Numbered from the stretch's first letter, positions 46,396 to 55,388 are shown. The stretch is DNA of 64,000 nucleotides from Motiliproteus sediminis (GCF_017912535.1 NZ_JAERQK010000002.1:62001-126000), one strand, 5' to 3'. Notes: generated by a model from the sequence alone, not told the origin. Translations and numbers: made by a program.

Positions 46396-46875
46396 TTAGT
46401 GACCGCAGCTGCCATCGTGCACGTGACCGTGGGCTTTTTCTTCCTCGGTTGCGTCGCGCACTTCAACCACTTCCACTTCAAAGTTAAGCACTTTACCCGC
46501 CAGCGGGTGGTTGCCATCGACGGTGACTTCCTCACCCGCCACCTTGGTTACCACCACGGACACCGGACCGCTCGCGGTGCTGGCCTCAAAGCGCATGCCC
46601 TCGGCAACGTTATCAACGCCACTAAAAGCTTCCATCGGCACGGTCTGAACCAGCTCGTCGCGCACCGGGCCATAGCCCTCTTCGGGCTCAACCCGGACAC
46701 TGAGGCTGTCGCCATTGGTTTTGCCGACCAGCGCAGCCTCCAGACCGGGAATGATGTTTCCCACACCGTGGAGGTAGGCCAGCGGAGTGCCACCCTCGGA
46801 ACTGTCGAGCACCTCGCCCGCGTCGTCGCGCAGGGTGTAATGAAAGCTGGCTACTTTGTTGTCGGCAATCTGCAT
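46396..46875 (-). CDS. FKBP-type peptidyl-prolyl isomerase, SlyD-like
   Basis: 159 residues with an FKBP fold and an inserted chaperone flap: FHYTLRDDAGEVLDSSEGG, LHGVGNIIPGLEAALVGKTNGD and a GYGPVRDELVQTVPM flap, then NHPLAGKVLNFEVEVVEV. The C-terminus (HGHVHDGSCGH) is a short His/Cys metal-binding tail, a shorter form of SlyD's nickel-binding end. Expected role is protein folding and perhaps metal delivery. Confidence 0.92.
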   Translation of the reverse strand: MQIADNKVASFHYTLRDDAGEVLDSSEGGTPLAYLHGVGNIIPGLEAALVGKTNGDSLSVRVEPEEGYGPVRDELVQTVPMEAFSGVDNVAEGMRFEASTASGPVSVVVTKVAGEEVTVDGNHPLAGKVLNFEVEVVEVRDATEEEKAHGHVHDGSCGH

Positions 46876-46948
46876 GATGATCCCATCTGTTGGAGTGAAT
46901 GTAGGGTCAGCATAACGCCTTTGACGATCACTGCAACCCGCGACAAAG

Positions 46949-47494
46949 TCAGCGAGCCGTATCGGCGTAATCGCGCCCGATAGCGCTGACCGGGAGTTCC
47001 AGACCCAATTCAGGTACTTGCAAACCTATCCAGGCAGGAAAGGTATTGCTGTTGGGGCCGGGGAAAAGACGGTATTCATTCGCCCAGGGATAGCGTTTGG
47101 CAGCCTGATCCACCGCCTCGATCAATTGTTCTACTCCCGCGCCCCGACGATCCAACAGCAGCTGCGGCCGGCTCCCAAACCAGTAACGGTCCGGATAATC
47201 CTGATAAACCCGCAGCGCTGGCTGGCCATGATTCACACGCCAACCTACAACGTCATAGACGGTATAGCGGCTGGCGCCCTCCGGCTTGACCGCGATCCAG
47301 GTATGAATACCGAACCAGCCGCGCCAACCATAGGCCGAAGCCCCGTAGACCTGCAGCACCGCCTCATCCGTTACCATCGGGTCCGGGGCGATTCCTGCCG
47401 GTTCGCGACTGGCCGTGCGCCAGCCGTCATCATCCCGAGCCACCAGAATGACGGCGAGAACCGGCACGATCAACCACAGACTGTATAAACGCAT
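46949..47494 (-). CDS. DUF3750 family membrane-anchored protein
   Basis: 181 residues. An N-terminal membrane anchor at about 3-19 and the DUF3750 signature VQVYGASAYGWRGWFGIHTWIAVKP (in two parts) with VYDVVGWRVNHG, then a C-terminal FPGPNSNTFPAWI. AAGGAGG lies before the ATG. Family function is unknown; the conserved Cys/His-like arrangement of related proteins has been taken as peptidase-like, but no catalytic residue is certain here. Confidence 0.8.
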   Translation of the reverse strand: MRLYSLWLIVPVLAVILVARDDDGWRTASREPAGIAPDPMVTDEAVLQVYGASAYGWRGWFGIHTWIAVKPEGASRYTVYDVVGWRVNHGQPALRVYQDYPDRYWFGSRPQLLLDRRGAGVEQLIEAVDQAAKRYPWANEYRLFPGPNSNTFPAWIGLQVPELGLELPVSAIGRDYADTAR

Positions 47495-47597
47495 ACCCCC
47501 TCCTTGTTAGCTGTGACAGAGCGCTGACGCACAGGTTCGATCCGCATTGCTGTCAAAGCGGGCCGCCTATATCATGTAGCTTCCTCTGGAGTACCTC

Positions 47598-48488
47598 ATG
47601 CAACCCTCTGATCCCAATCATAGCGTCAACCGCCAGCGCATCCTCAAACAGTTAGGGCTGGATCGGTACCTGACGCATCGCACCTGCTGGGAGCTGGGCG
47701 AACTGCCCCTGCACTGCGAACTCTATCCGGCCGACCCGCATGACCCCTTGGTGATTTTCATCCCGGGTATAGGTACCTACAGCGAGATATACACCGAGTT
47801 TCTGTATCGCTTTTCCCAACGCGGATACAACCTGCTGAGCATAGACCTTCGCGGCCACGGGTACTCCGGCGGCCCCCGAGGTGACTATTCAGTGGAAGAG
47901 GTTATCCGTGATCTTGGCCAGGTCATCGACTACGCACGTCAGCACTTTGACGGGCCGCTGGTGCTGTTCGGCTGCTCCATCGGCGCCCGTCTGGGGTTGG
48001 CATTTGCGGAAGCGGATTCACGCCTCGACGCGCTGATCTGTCACACTCTTTTTCTTAACGAGCGGCCACCGGACCTCTGGCATATGCTGGGCTGGAGTTG
48101 GCTGTCGATGAATGCGATGTGGATGCCGCAATTAAAGACCGATTTCCGCCAGTTCGTTGATGTCAACGCACTACTGGAGCACAACCCCATGGGACAGTTT
48201 GCCAGTCAGGACTCGCTGCTGGTGTGGGAGTACCCCCTGCGCACGCTTAACAGCGCCTATTCCCATCCCAGCCGGATTCTGCAGCAACCACTGGGGATTC
48301 CCGCGCTGTTGCTGTTTGGCGAAAAGGACCATGTTCTGCCACCGGACTACCTTCGCAGCCTGGCGGGGGCATCGAAGCAGCCCTTCACCCTAATCGAGAT
48401 CGCCGACGCGGGCCACATGTTGCCCTTTGACCATATCGAAGAAACGCTGGAAGCCACCGACAACTGGTTGAAAAATAACGTCCGCTAG
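47598..48488 (+). CDS. alpha/beta hydrolase (lysophospholipase-like)
   Basis: 296 residues of the alpha/beta-hydrolase fold. The nucleophile elbow is G-C-S127-I-G, the oxyanion region FIPGIGTYSEIYTEF, a DLRGHGYSGGPRGDYS motif near residue 83, the acid in LLFGEKDHVLPPDY and the His in IADAGHMLPFDH. These resemble monoacylglycerol lipase or lysophospholipase. Substrate unknown; no signal peptide. A perfect hairpin follows. Confidence 0.88.
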   Translation: MQPSDPNHSVNRQRILKQLGLDRYLTHRTCWELGELPLHCELYPADPHDPLVIFIPGIGTYSEIYTEFLYRFSQRGYNLLSIDLRGHGYSGGPRGDYSVEEVIRDLGQVIDYARQHFDGPLVLFGCSIGARLGLAFAEADSRLDALICHTLFLNERPPDLWHMLGWSWLSMNAMWMPQLKTDFRQFVDVNALLEHNPMGQFASQDSLLVWEYPLRTLNSAYSHPSRILQQPLGIPALLLFGEKDHVLPPDYLRSLAGASKQPFTLIEIADAGHMLPFDHIEETLEATDNWLKNNVR

Positions 48489-48504
48489 CCACCAGATCAT
48501 CTAT

Positions 48505-48540
48505 GCTTAGTGAACCGGCACCAGCGCCGGTTCACTAAGC
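48505..48540. terminator. 15-bp perfect hairpin after the hydrolase gene
   Basis: GCTTAGTGAACCGGC (48505-48519), 6-nt loop, GCCGGTTCACTAAGC (48526-48540). There is no T run on either side, so intrinsic termination is unsure; it may act with Rho or be a symmetric terminator/structure between the hydrolase and the lipoprotein gene. Confidence 0.5.
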
Positions 48541-48558
48541 AGCTATTAAGGGTCCGGC

Positions 48559-49209
48559 ATGCACGCCAACGCGCTATCTCTACTCCTTATTACCACTCTC
48601 CTCGCCGGCTGTGCGCCTTCGTTCGAAGAGGAGTACAAAGCAGCACAGGCGGAGATTGCCAGCCTCAAGCAGCAGCTGGCGGAAACCCAGCGCAAGCTGC
48701 GCGCAGCCGATAACGAAGTGCGCCACAAGATATTCACCCTCGCCCGGCGCGCCAATAATTACCTGCAGTCGACCACCTTCGATGCGGCCGAGATCGATAG
48801 GCTGCACAAGGAGCTGCTGGTCCACCTTGACAGCTATACCCAGCTGAACGGCGCGGCCGATCAGGTCGCCCTGGTGGCGCGGTTCTATACCGACAAGCTG
48901 GATACCATTCTGACCCTGCGCAAAGATGCGATGCGCGCCTACGACCGCCAGTACAACGCTTGCCTGTCAGACCTCGACAGTAGCGGCAAGAAAAGTGACA
49001 TCAGCACCATGTTGTGTGAAGTGCAGGCGGATGTAGCACGCAAAGACCCGAGCACGAAACTGCTCGCGTCCACCGCTGCGCTGATAGAAGTGGGACGGGA
49101 ACTGCTCGATAGCGAACGCCAGGACGGCACCGCCAGCATGTCGCTGGAGCAGGCAGAGAACCGCTTTCAGGGACGTATCGATGAGCTGGTAAAAAATCCC
49201 GCCAGCTGA
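48559..49209 (+). CDS. lipoprotein with coiled coil
   Basis: 216 residues. Lipoprotein signal ends at LLAGC (lipidated Cys18). Then a coiled coil (about 25-60: EEEYKAAQAEIASLKQQLAE), followed by a helical domain. Two later cysteines (NACLSDLDSSG and STMLCEV) may form a disulfide. No named family was recognised. Its position after a hydrolase and before a convergent thioesterase tells little. Confidence 0.7.
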   Translation: MHANALSLLLITTLLAGCAPSFEEEYKAAQAEIASLKQQLAETQRKLRAADNEVRHKIFTLARRANNYLQSTTFDAAEIDRLHKELLVHLDSYTQLNGAADQVALVARFYTDKLDTILTLRKDAMRAYDRQYNACLSDLDSSGKKSDISTMLCEVQADVARKDPSTKLLASTAALIEVGRELLDSERQDGTASMSLEQAENRFQGRIDELVKNPAS

Positions 49210-49222
49210 CCCCAAAAATGAA

Positions 49223-49249
49223 AAACCGCGGACATCCTGTCCACGGTTT
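49223..49249 (+). terminator. probable terminator after the lipoprotein gene
   Basis: AAACCG-C-GGACA / TGTCC-A-CGGTTT hairpin with one C-A mismatch and a 3-nt loop, 13 nt after the stop. The following T run is weak. Confidence 0.55.
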
Positions 49250-49373
49250 CACAAGTCTCTCTGGTGAGCAGAGGGTAGGCTATCTTCCGTCATAGCAGTC
49301 AGATCCATCTGCTACCCCGGTGCTCGAAAGCCATTATTGCCCTTACCAATGGCAGGGAGAATAGGAAAAAATC

Positions 49374-49814
49374 CTAATCAGTGTCACGCCGCACACGCTT
49401 GCGCACAGCCAGGGTCAAGCGCGACAGGCACACCAGATCTCCACGTTCGCTGGTGATGCGAATCTCCCAGACCTGACTCGTTGCTCCCAGCATCACCGGC
49501 CTCGCCGTACCGGTAACCCGCCCGCGCCTCACCGGACGCAGGTGATTGGCGTTGACCTCCATCCCGAGGCAGCAGTAGCGCTCGGGATCAACGCAATAGT
49601 TACCGGCTACGCTACCCAAGGTTTCCGCCAGCACCACCGAGGCGCCGCCATGTAGCATACCAAAGGGCTGGTGGGTTCTGGCGTCTACCGGCATGGTCGC
49701 AACCAGATAATCGTCACCCACTTCGCTATAGCGAATGTCAAGGTGAGCCATCAGCGTGTCAGAGGACGACCCATTGAGTTGGTCGAGGGATGGGGGGCGA
49801 TGCCAAATCGCCAT
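49374..49814 (-). CDS. hotdog-fold acyl-CoA thioesterase (EntH/MenI-like)
   Basis: 146 residues from ATG 49814, chosen because GGAGAG stands 7 bases upstream and MAIWHRPPSLDQLN matches relatives; a further in-frame start at 49856 adds a non-family leader. PaaI-type hotdog domain: DTLMAHLDIRYSEVGDDYLVATMPVD, then QPFGMLHGGASVVLAETLGS with the active-site region, and VNANHLRPV. Resembles the EntH/YdiI group acting on aryl- or acyl-CoA esters. Substrate unknown. Confidence 0.88.
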   Translation of the reverse strand: MAIWHRPPSLDQLNGSSSDTLMAHLDIRYSEVGDDYLVATMPVDARTHQPFGMLHGGASVVLAETLGSVAGNYCVDPERYCCLGMEVNANHLRPVRRGRVTGTARPVMLGATSQVWEIRITSERGDLVCLSRLTLAVRKRVRRDTD

Positions 49815-49933
49815 ATGGCGCTCTCCGCTAAGCAAAAGCTTAACGCTATCACGCACGCCTCCGCCGGACCAGCGTCCACTTGCCTGCCCTGCGGCAGCGG
49901 CTTAAGCTAGCCCTCTTCAGAAAGGGAACCACC

Positions 49934-51100
49934 GTGCATCCGTATTTACCTCCGCTCCGCCACCTGATGCTGCCAGTGCTGTTGCTGAGCACCTTCGCTA
50001 TATCCGGGCCATGGTTCGGGCGCCTGCTGTCTCCCTGGGATACTACCCTGACACTTCTTCCGCCCCTGCTGACACTGCTGCTTCTGCTGCTGGCCGGCTA
50101 CTTCAACAGCAGTCGGGCACTTCTCGGAACTCTGCTACTCGCCCTCCTGTACGCCGCCCCGCCAACACTGCCGGCAGCAGCCACCCTGCCACTGTTCGCC
50201 TGCAACCTGGCACTGATCAGCCTTTACCGCGAACGCGGAACACTCAACCGCTGGGGGCTCCTTCGGCTTGCAGTGATCCTCATTCAGGCCGCACTAGTGT
50301 GGGCCGGCGCTCAGCATCTTCCTGACCTAGTAGCGCTGGCCGCCTTTCACCCAACCTGGCTGCCTGCGTATATGCCGCCGTTACCCGTCGTAGCGAGCCT
50401 GTGCCTGTGCAGCATCTGGCTACTGGTACTGACAGTGCAACGCCAGCAGCGGGTAGAGGCGAGCCTGCTGGCAACGCTGGTGATTGGGGCCTGGCTGCAG
50501 CTGGCATCACTGCCAGGTCTTGAACGCCAGATTCTCCTGGTGCTCGGACTCGGCTTGTGGACTCTGGCACTGCTTGGCCATGGTCACGGTTTAGCCTATC
50601 ACGACGAGCTAACCGGCCTGCCCGGCCGCCGGGCCCTCAACGATGCGCTACTCCGACAGGGGCGCCGCTATGCCGTGGCGATGTTGGACGTTGATCACTT
50701 CAAGCGCTTTAACGACCGCTACGGCCATGAAGTCGGCGATCAGGTACTCAAACTGGTCGCATCCAAACTGGCACGGGTCAGGGCGGGAAAAGCTTACCGG
50801 TATGGGGGTGAAGAGTTCAGCATTCTGTTTTCCGGCCGTGATAGCCAAGGCGCACTCGAAGCACTGGAGCAGGTTCGGGTCGATATCGAGCAGGCACGGC
50901 TGCAACTGCGCAGCCCCGAGCGCCCCCGTTCAACCCGACAGGGCAAAACACAGCGGGGGAAGAGCAACTCCGGCAATAAACAGGTCGCGGTCACCATCAG
51001 TATCGGCGTCAGCGACAGCCATAGCGACAACCCCATTGGCGCTGCCGACAAGGCTCTCTATCGCGCCAAACGTCAGGGTCGTAATCGGGTCTGCCGTTGA
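49934..51100 (+). CDS. diguanylate cyclase with seven-helix-like membrane sensor
   Basis: 388 residues from GTG 49934 with AAGGGAA upstream; a TTG at 49880 is in frame but has no ribosome site. About six or seven hydrophobic segments (residues ~14-200) form a membrane sensor. The C-terminal GGDEF domain has an intact catalytic G291-G-E-E-F295 motif (YRYGGEEFSILF) and HDELTGLPGRRALND. A Lys/Arg-rich insert (RPRSTRQGKTQRGKSN) follows in the GGDEF domain. It should make cyclic di-GMP. Confidence 0.88.
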   Translation: MHPYLPPLRHLMLPVLLLSTFAISGPWFGRLLSPWDTTLTLLPPLLTLLLLLLAGYFNSSRALLGTLLLALLYAAPPTLPAAATLPLFACNLALISLYRERGTLNRWGLLRLAVILIQAALVWAGAQHLPDLVALAAFHPTWLPAYMPPLPVVASLCLCSIWLLVLTVQRQQRVEASLLATLVIGAWLQLASLPGLERQILLVLGLGLWTLALLGHGHGLAYHDELTGLPGRRALNDALLRQGRRYAVAMLDVDHFKRFNDRYGHEVGDQVLKLVASKLARVRAGKAYRYGGEEFSILFSGRDSQGALEALEQVRVDIEQARLQLRSPERPRSTRQGKTQRGKSNSGNKQVAVTISIGVSDSHSDNPIGAADKALYRAKRQGRNRVCR

Positions 51101-51114
51101 TCGCACGGACAAGG

Positions 51115-51696
51115 CTATCGGTGTAGCCGGCGTAACACTTCATAGGCTTCGCGCACAGCCACGAAACGGGCCGGATCGCCTCCGCGATCAGGGTGATGGC
51201 GGGCGGCCAGATCACGGAAGCGACAACGAATCTGAGTCCAGGATGCTTCGGCGTCCAGCTGCAACTGCTGCAACGCTCCCTGAACTTCGTCACCCGCCCA
51301 CAACCGTTGCCAGAAACGGTCCAACATCGCCCGCACCCCATCGCCATCGGTCTTGTCCAGTACCGACATATCAAGATAGTAGGCACGCAACTTAGGCTCG
51401 GCCGGATCGGCGGCAACAGCGCTTCCGTTGCTATCACACAAAGGGACCAGCTCTATTTTCAGGGGGGATATGAGCAAGCGCAGCCCTTGCTCGGCATAGT
51501 GGGGTTGCAGTCGATAAAGCGCATTCATAACCACAAAGTGACGCTGAAACAAGGCCTGATCGGCGTCCCCCTGCACCGCAGGCAGCTCCACGTTATTACG
51601 TCGCAACCAATCAAGCAGCAGATACTCGGATATACCTTGCGGGTGTTGGGCAAGGCAATCGATGATGGGATTGATCAGAGGGTTGGGGCGGGGCAT
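51115..51696 (-). CDS. DnaJ-related protein with C-terminal J domain
   Basis: 193 residues. An N-terminal DnaJ-related domain (about 1-120, with NPLINPIIDCLAQHPQG and EYLLLDWLRR) and a J domain placed at the C-terminus (about 145-190), holding the His-Pro-Asp motif RHHPDRGGDPARFVAV that stimulates Hsp70 ATPase. So it is a DnaK co-chaperone of the DNAJ_related family. It converges with the GGDEF gene. Confidence 0.88.
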   Translation of the reverse strand: MPRPNPLINPIIDCLAQHPQGISEYLLLDWLRRNNVELPAVQGDADQALFQRHFVVMNALYRLQPHYAEQGLRLLISPLKIELVPLCDSNGSAVAADPAEPKLRAYYLDMSVLDKTDGDGVRAMLDRFWQRLWAGDEVQGALQQLQLDAEASWTQIRCRFRDLAARHHPDRGGDPARFVAVREAYEVLRRLHR

Positions 51697-51936
51697 AGGG
51701 TCTCCAGCAACATCCAGCCCAAGCTACCAGCCTACGGCGGTGATCGCCAGTCTAACCCGGACCAGATCAGCGTTATGCTGAGTTCCAAACCGCAGCAACG
51801 GCATGACGCGTTGCACCCGATCCAGGCTATCGCCCCTTCGAACCGCCGCCTGCCCCCCTGGATCAGGATATCCCGCTACGCCATACCGCGACACAAGCGA
51901 GTTGCAACAGCGTTTATGCTGCGCTTCGGAATCCGC

Positions 51937-52941
51937 TCAGGCGAGCACCCGCTGCCAGGCAATAACGGTATCCAGCATCCGGTTGGAGAAGCCCCATTCG
52001 TTGTCGTACCAGGCCATAACTTTCAGCAAGCGCCCCTGAACTCGGGTCTGGCGTGCATCGAAGATTGATGAGGCTGGATTGTGGTTGTAGTCGATCGACA
52101 CCAGTTCGATATCGTTGTACCGCAGCACCTCCGATTCGCCCGCCGCGATCAACATGGCGTGATTAACCTCATCGACTGTCACCGCCCGCTTCATCACCAG
52201 ACTCAAGTCCACCAGTGACACATTAACCGTTGGCACCCGCACCGCCATGCCATCCAGACAGCCGTTCAGCTCCGGCAACACCTGCCCCAAGGCGGTAGCA
52301 GCCCCGGTCTTGGTAGGAATCATCGACTGAGTCGCCGACCGCGCCCGGTAGAGGTCCTTGGCATGCACATCGGTCAGCGCCTGATCATTGGTATACGCAT
52401 GAATGGTGGTCATCAAACCGCTTTCAATGCCGAAGGCATCGTTCAGTACCTTAACCACCGGCGCCAGGCAGTTAGTGGTGCAGGATGCGTTGGAGATGAT
52501 TTGCTGCTCCGCCGACAGCTGATGATCGTTGACACCGTACACAATGGTGGCATCAACCTCTTCGCCCGGGGCCGAGATCAGCACCCGCCCCGCACCTGCA
52601 GTCAGGTGGGCATCGGCGGTTTTCCGTGAACGAAACTTGCCGGTACACTCCAGCACGAAGTCCACCTTGAGCTCATCCCATGGCAGTTTGGCGGGATCGG
52701 TCTCAGAGAGGAAACGGATAGGATCACCGTTCACGACAATGGTGCCGGCCTGCTCCTGCACGTCAGCCTCGAAGCGGCCATGGATGCTATCGTACTTCAG
52801 CAGGTGTGCGTTGATATGGACGTCGCCCATATCGTTGATCGCGACGATTTCGATGGAGCGGCGATAGCCTTCCTCATACAGCGCGCGTAAAACATTGCGA
52901 CCGATACGGCCAAAGCCATTAATCGCGACTCGAATGGTCAT
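51937..52941 (-). CDS. gap: type I glyceraldehyde-3-phosphate dehydrogenase
   Basis: 334 residues. NAD-binding start [15 protein letters not shown] and the catalytic C154 in [18 protein letters not shown], then [11 protein letters not shown] and [35 protein letters not shown] and a C-terminal [14 protein letters not shown]. These features fit GAPDH rather than erythrose-4-phosphate dehydrogenase. It performs the phosphorylating oxidation of glyceraldehyde-3-phosphate in glycolysis and gluconeogenesis. Alone in its neighbourhood. Confidence 0.94.
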   Translation of the reverse strand: MTIRVAINGFGRIGRNVLRALYEEGYRRSIEIVAINDMGDVHINAHLLKYDSIHGRFEADVQEQAGTIVVNGDPIRFLSETDPAKLPWDELKVDFVLECTGKFRSRKTADAHLTAGAGRVLISAPGEEVDATIVYGVNDHQLSAEQQIISNASCTTNCLAPVVKVLNDAFGIESGLMTTIHAYTNDQALTDVHAKDLYRARSATQSMIPTKTGAATALGQVLPELNGCLDGMAVRVPTVNVSLVDLSLVMKRAVTVDEVNHAMLIAAGESEVLRYNDIELVSIDYNHNPASSIFDARQTRVQGRLLKVMAWYDNEWGFSNRMLDTVIAWQRVLA

Positions 52942-53041
52942 AGTTCATCTCCCAGATATCGGGAGCCGGCAACGTTGCCAGCCTGCCTATAGGATTAGCC
53001 GGTTTTGATCGCTAAGGCTATGGGTTGGATCAACTTTTTTA

Positions 53042-53389
53042 TCAGCGCTGGATGCTGTAGGTTTTGAAACGATCGAGATTACGGCTTTCGCGGCTGGGCT
53101 GCGCTTCGGCGGGGGAAGCCGGTTCAGCAGCCTGCCCGGCGGGCGGGCTGGTGCCTTTGAGAGTATGACGATTGAGAAACTCGATATAGCGGCGATCAGC
53201 CTCAGGACTGATGCCGACCTGACCGGCGTTGGTGCGGGAAGGCACGTAAATCTCGGCATCAGGGGCACATTGAATGGAGCTAAACTCCTTCAGCTTCTGC
53301 AGGTCTTCACACTTCCAAATCACCAGCTCTTCAGCCTGCACGGTGGCAGCACCCAGCACCAGTGACAGCATCAATACGTGAAATCGCAA
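53042..53389 (-). CDS. secreted hypothetical protein
   Basis: 115 residues from TTG 53389, chosen because AAGGAG lies seven bases upstream and it gives a clean signal peptide (MRFHVLMLSLVLGAATVQA, then EELVIWK). The mature part has two cysteines (KCEDLQ, IQCAPD), a short conserved-looking EAEIYVPS-like segment (PDAEIYVPSRT) and a Pro/Ala-rich tail. No named family. It lies beyond the phasin terminator. Confidence 0.6.
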   Translation of the reverse strand: MRFHVLMLSLVLGAATVQAEELVIWKCEDLQKLKEFSSIQCAPDAEIYVPSRTNAGQVGISPEADRRYIEFLNRHTLKGTSPPAGQAAEPASPAEAQPSRESRNLDRFKTYSIQR

Positions 53390-53429
53390 TACCGTGCTCC
53401 TTGGCCTCGTCCTAACCGCACCAGTATAA

Positions 53430-53468
53430 AAAAGAAAACCCCCGCCGACCACAGGCCGGCGGGGGTTT
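53430..53468 (-). terminator. rho-independent terminator after the first phasin gene
   Basis: Minus strand: AAACCCCCGCCG / CGGCGGGGGTTT stem followed by TTCTTTTTTA. It lies 23 nt after the stop of the phasin gene at 53491. Confidence 0.9.
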
Positions 53469-53490
53469 CGAGATGCGTTAAGCGAGAGCC

Positions 53491-53856
53491 TTAGGCTGCT
53501 TGCTTGGCCGCTTTCTTAACCGCTGCTTCAACTTCAGCAGCAGTTTTCTTGGCAGAGTCTTCAACTACAGCAACGAAAGCTTCTTTAGCTTCGGTGATAG
53601 CTGCGATGCTCTTCTCAGCGGTCTGTGCCATTTTGGCTTCCAGCGCCTTGTAGTAAGAAACCTGCAGGTCCAGAGCGGACTTGGGGTCTTTGCACTGAGA
53701 CAGCGCTTGAAACTGCTCCAGGCTGGCGTTAACAACTTCAGTGAAGCTGTCTTTCTGGACGTTAGCCAGAGTTTCCAGAACCTTCTTGTTGGTCTCGGCC
53801 AGATCCATAACAGGCTGCAGGCGCGCTTTCATATCTTCAAACATTTTGTCGTACAT
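53491..53856 (-). CDS. phasin family protein
   Basis: 121 residues, small and helical. The phasin family pattern is clear: FEDMKARLQPVMDLAETNKKVLETLA, QKDSFTEVVNASLEQFQALSQ and a Lys/Ala-rich C-terminal tail (VEAAVKKAAKQAA). Phasins coat polyhydroxyalkanoate granules. It is one of two paralogs 204 nt apart with the same strand and the same promoter design. No PHA synthase is in the window. Confidence 0.93.
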   Translation of the reverse strand: MYDKMFEDMKARLQPVMDLAETNKKVLETLANVQKDSFTEVVNASLEQFQALSQCKDPKSALDLQVSYYKALEAKMAQTAEKSIAAITEAKEAFVAVVEDSAKKTAAEVEAAVKKAAKQAA

Positions 53857-53892
53857 GGTGTATACCTCGGGCGGTAAGGGTTAAGTACTTTT

Positions 53893-53968
53893 TGCTGCGT
53901 TGCAGCATGGAATCCACTATAGCACTGCCAAGACACATGTCAATACTTTTTTTGTGCGCCGCACAAAA
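53893..53968 (-). promoter_or_regulatory. phasin promoter bracketed by TGC-N3-GCA operators
   Basis: On the minus strand: -35 TTGACA (53938-53943), 16-nt spacer, -10 TATAGT (53916-53921). Downstream of the start lies palindrome TGCTGC-GTT-GCAGCA (53893-53907), and just upstream of -35 lies TTTGTGCG-C-CGCACAAA (53951-53967). Both contain TGC-N3-GCA, the PhaR-type operator core. Operators on both sides of a strong sigma-70 promoter fit repression relieved by PHA. Confidence 0.75.
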
Positions 53969-54002
53969 CACATAGAGACCCTTGTTACTGCCCGTTCGCA
54001 GG

Positions 54003-54038
54003 GCAAAAAAAATCCCCCGGGTCGCTACCACGGGGGAT
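54003..54038 (-). terminator. rho-independent terminator after the second phasin gene
   Basis: Minus strand AATCCCCCG / CGGGGGATT hairpin with an 11-nt loop followed by eight T, 22 nt after the stop. It ends 35 nt before the first phasin's upstream operator. Confidence 0.88.
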
Positions 54039-54059
54039 TCTCTGATCGCTAACTGGGAG

Positions 54060-54419
54060 TTACTTGCCAGTCGCTTTCTTTACCGCGCCTTCAACCTCAG
54101 CGGTTGCTTTCTTGGCAGCTTCTTCAACCGCAGCAACGAAAGCTTCCTTCGCCTCGGTGATAGCGGCAATGCTCTGTTCAGCACTGTTGGCCATCTTGGA
54201 CTCAAGGTCCTTGTAGTACTTCATCTGCAGGTCCAGGGCCGCTTGCGGCTCTTTTACCTGAGACAGCGCCTTGAACTGTTCCAGGCTGGCGTTAACCATT
54301 TCAGTCATGGAATCTTTCTGCACAGCAGCCAGCTTTTCCATGGCTTTCTTGTTGGTTTCAGCCAGATCCAGAACCGGCTGCATGCGGGACTTCATGTCGT
54401 CAAAGATTTTGTCGTACAT
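54060..54419 (-). CDS. phasin family protein, paralog
   Basis: 119 residues, closely like the other phasin over the whole length (MYDKIFDDMKSRMQPVLDLA, QKDSMTEMVNASLEQFKALS, ITEAKEAFVA) and with a Lys/Ala tail ending VEGAVKKATGK. The two copies differ at many positions, so duplication is not recent. Each has its own promoter and terminator, allowing separate control. Confidence 0.93.
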   Translation of the reverse strand: MYDKIFDDMKSRMQPVLDLAETNKKAMEKLAAVQKDSMTEMVNASLEQFKALSQVKEPQAALDLQMKYYKDLESKMANSAEQSIAAITEAKEAFVAAVEEAAKKATAEVEGAVKKATGK

Positions 54420-54447
54420 TGGCTTTCACCTCTATGTAATCTGATTG

Positions 54448-54526
54448 TTGCACTGCAATAACAGCTAGGTTCGGAATATAGCGATGCCAGTAGCGGCTGT
54501 CAACACTTTTGTTGCACTGCAACAAA
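54448..54526 (-). promoter_or_regulatory. second phasin promoter bracketed by TGC-N3-GCA operators
   Basis: On the minus strand: -35 TTGACA (54498-54503), 17-nt spacer, -10 TATATT (54475-54480). Operators TTGCACTGCAA (54448-54458) downstream and TTTGTTGC-ACT-GCAACAAA (54508-54526) upstream. Same layout as at the other phasin gene. The upstream operator abuts the stop of the radical SAM gene. Confidence 0.75.
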
Positions 54527-55387
54527 CTAATTTTCTGCCGCCTCTCCGCGCTCAAAATAAAGCTCCAGCGGCACCGGCAGCTGCTGGCGCAGAAACGCAC
54601 CCAGACAGCGCATCTCCTCGTCACCCCAGGCTTTGGCCGCACTTTCGGTCGGCTGGCGCGCCAGCGTATAAGCCTGAATTTTGGTGATCCGACACCCCTG
54701 TTTCAATCGCTCTTTCACACAGTCCCGGTAACCGGCGTAGTCTTCCACCCGAAACGGGATATCTCCCCAGTTGAAGAAACAGGATTGCAGCGTAACCGGA
54801 TAACGAGCCGCAAAACGGTCGAGTGTTGCCAACAACCGGTCGCAGCGCAAGCGGGTGCGATTCAGCGCCTCCAGCGAAGCCTGATCCCAGTAATCGAGCT
54901 TGAACCAGACCTCACCATCGGCGGCGTAGAAGCCATCCCACTCTGCCACCAGGTCCGCACGCTCCAACCCTGAGCCGTTGGTGAACAGTACCAGCCGCAC
55001 CCCCTGCAGACGAAACTCCTGCTTGAGCCGCCGCAGCAGAGACAACACTGCAGGCAACTCCCGGACCACGCTGGGCTCGCCATCACCCGCTAGCGCAATA
55101 TCTCGCAACGGATAACCGCGAAACCCCTCGCCGGCAATGCGCTCGAGCCAGAAACGCAGTTCCTGCTCCAACTGAGTCAGATCAGGCGCCCGTGGCGGAA
55201 GGCGACCCTCTCGCTCCACCTGGCAGTAGACACAGTCGAAGTTGCAACGTTTGTCCGGGTTCATGTTGATCCCCAGCGACAGCCCGCGGGAGCGACGCGA
55301 CACCACCGGATATACCAGTCGGTCGAACTCGCTCAGGCGGCTATGATGCTGGTAGCCCAGCTGGATCTGGGCATCGATATCGGTCAT
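54527..55387 (-). CDS. radical SAM protein
   Basis: 286 residues with the radical SAM cluster C48-x3-C52-x2-C55 (RCNFDCVYCQVE) and a TIM-barrel-like body, AGDGEPSVVREL with the SAM-binding GE motif. No SPASM or B12 domain. Reaction unknown. It starts 1 nt after the pdxJ stop region, so it is coupled to pdxJ, and is followed at once by the phasin upstream operator. Confidence 0.85.
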   Translation of the reverse strand: MTDIDAQIQLGYQHHSRLSEFDRLVYPVVSRRSRGLSLGINMNPDKRCNFDCVYCQVEREGRLPPRAPDLTQLEQELRFWLERIAGEGFRGYPLRDIALAGDGEPSVVRELPAVLSLLRRLKQEFRLQGVRLVLFTNGSGLERADLVAEWDGFYAADGEVWFKLDYWDQASLEALNRTRLRCDRLLATLDRFAARYPVTLQSCFFNWGDIPFRVEDYAGYRDCVKERLKQGCRITKIQAYTLARQPTESAAKAWGDEEMRCLGAFLRQQLPVPLELYFERGEAAEN

Positions 55388-55388
55388 C

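Noticed and set aside
51937-52941. Erythrose-4-phosphate dehydrogenase (epd)
   Set aside because: The HAYTNDQ and [10 protein letters not shown] segments fit GAPDH, whereas Epd has different residues there.
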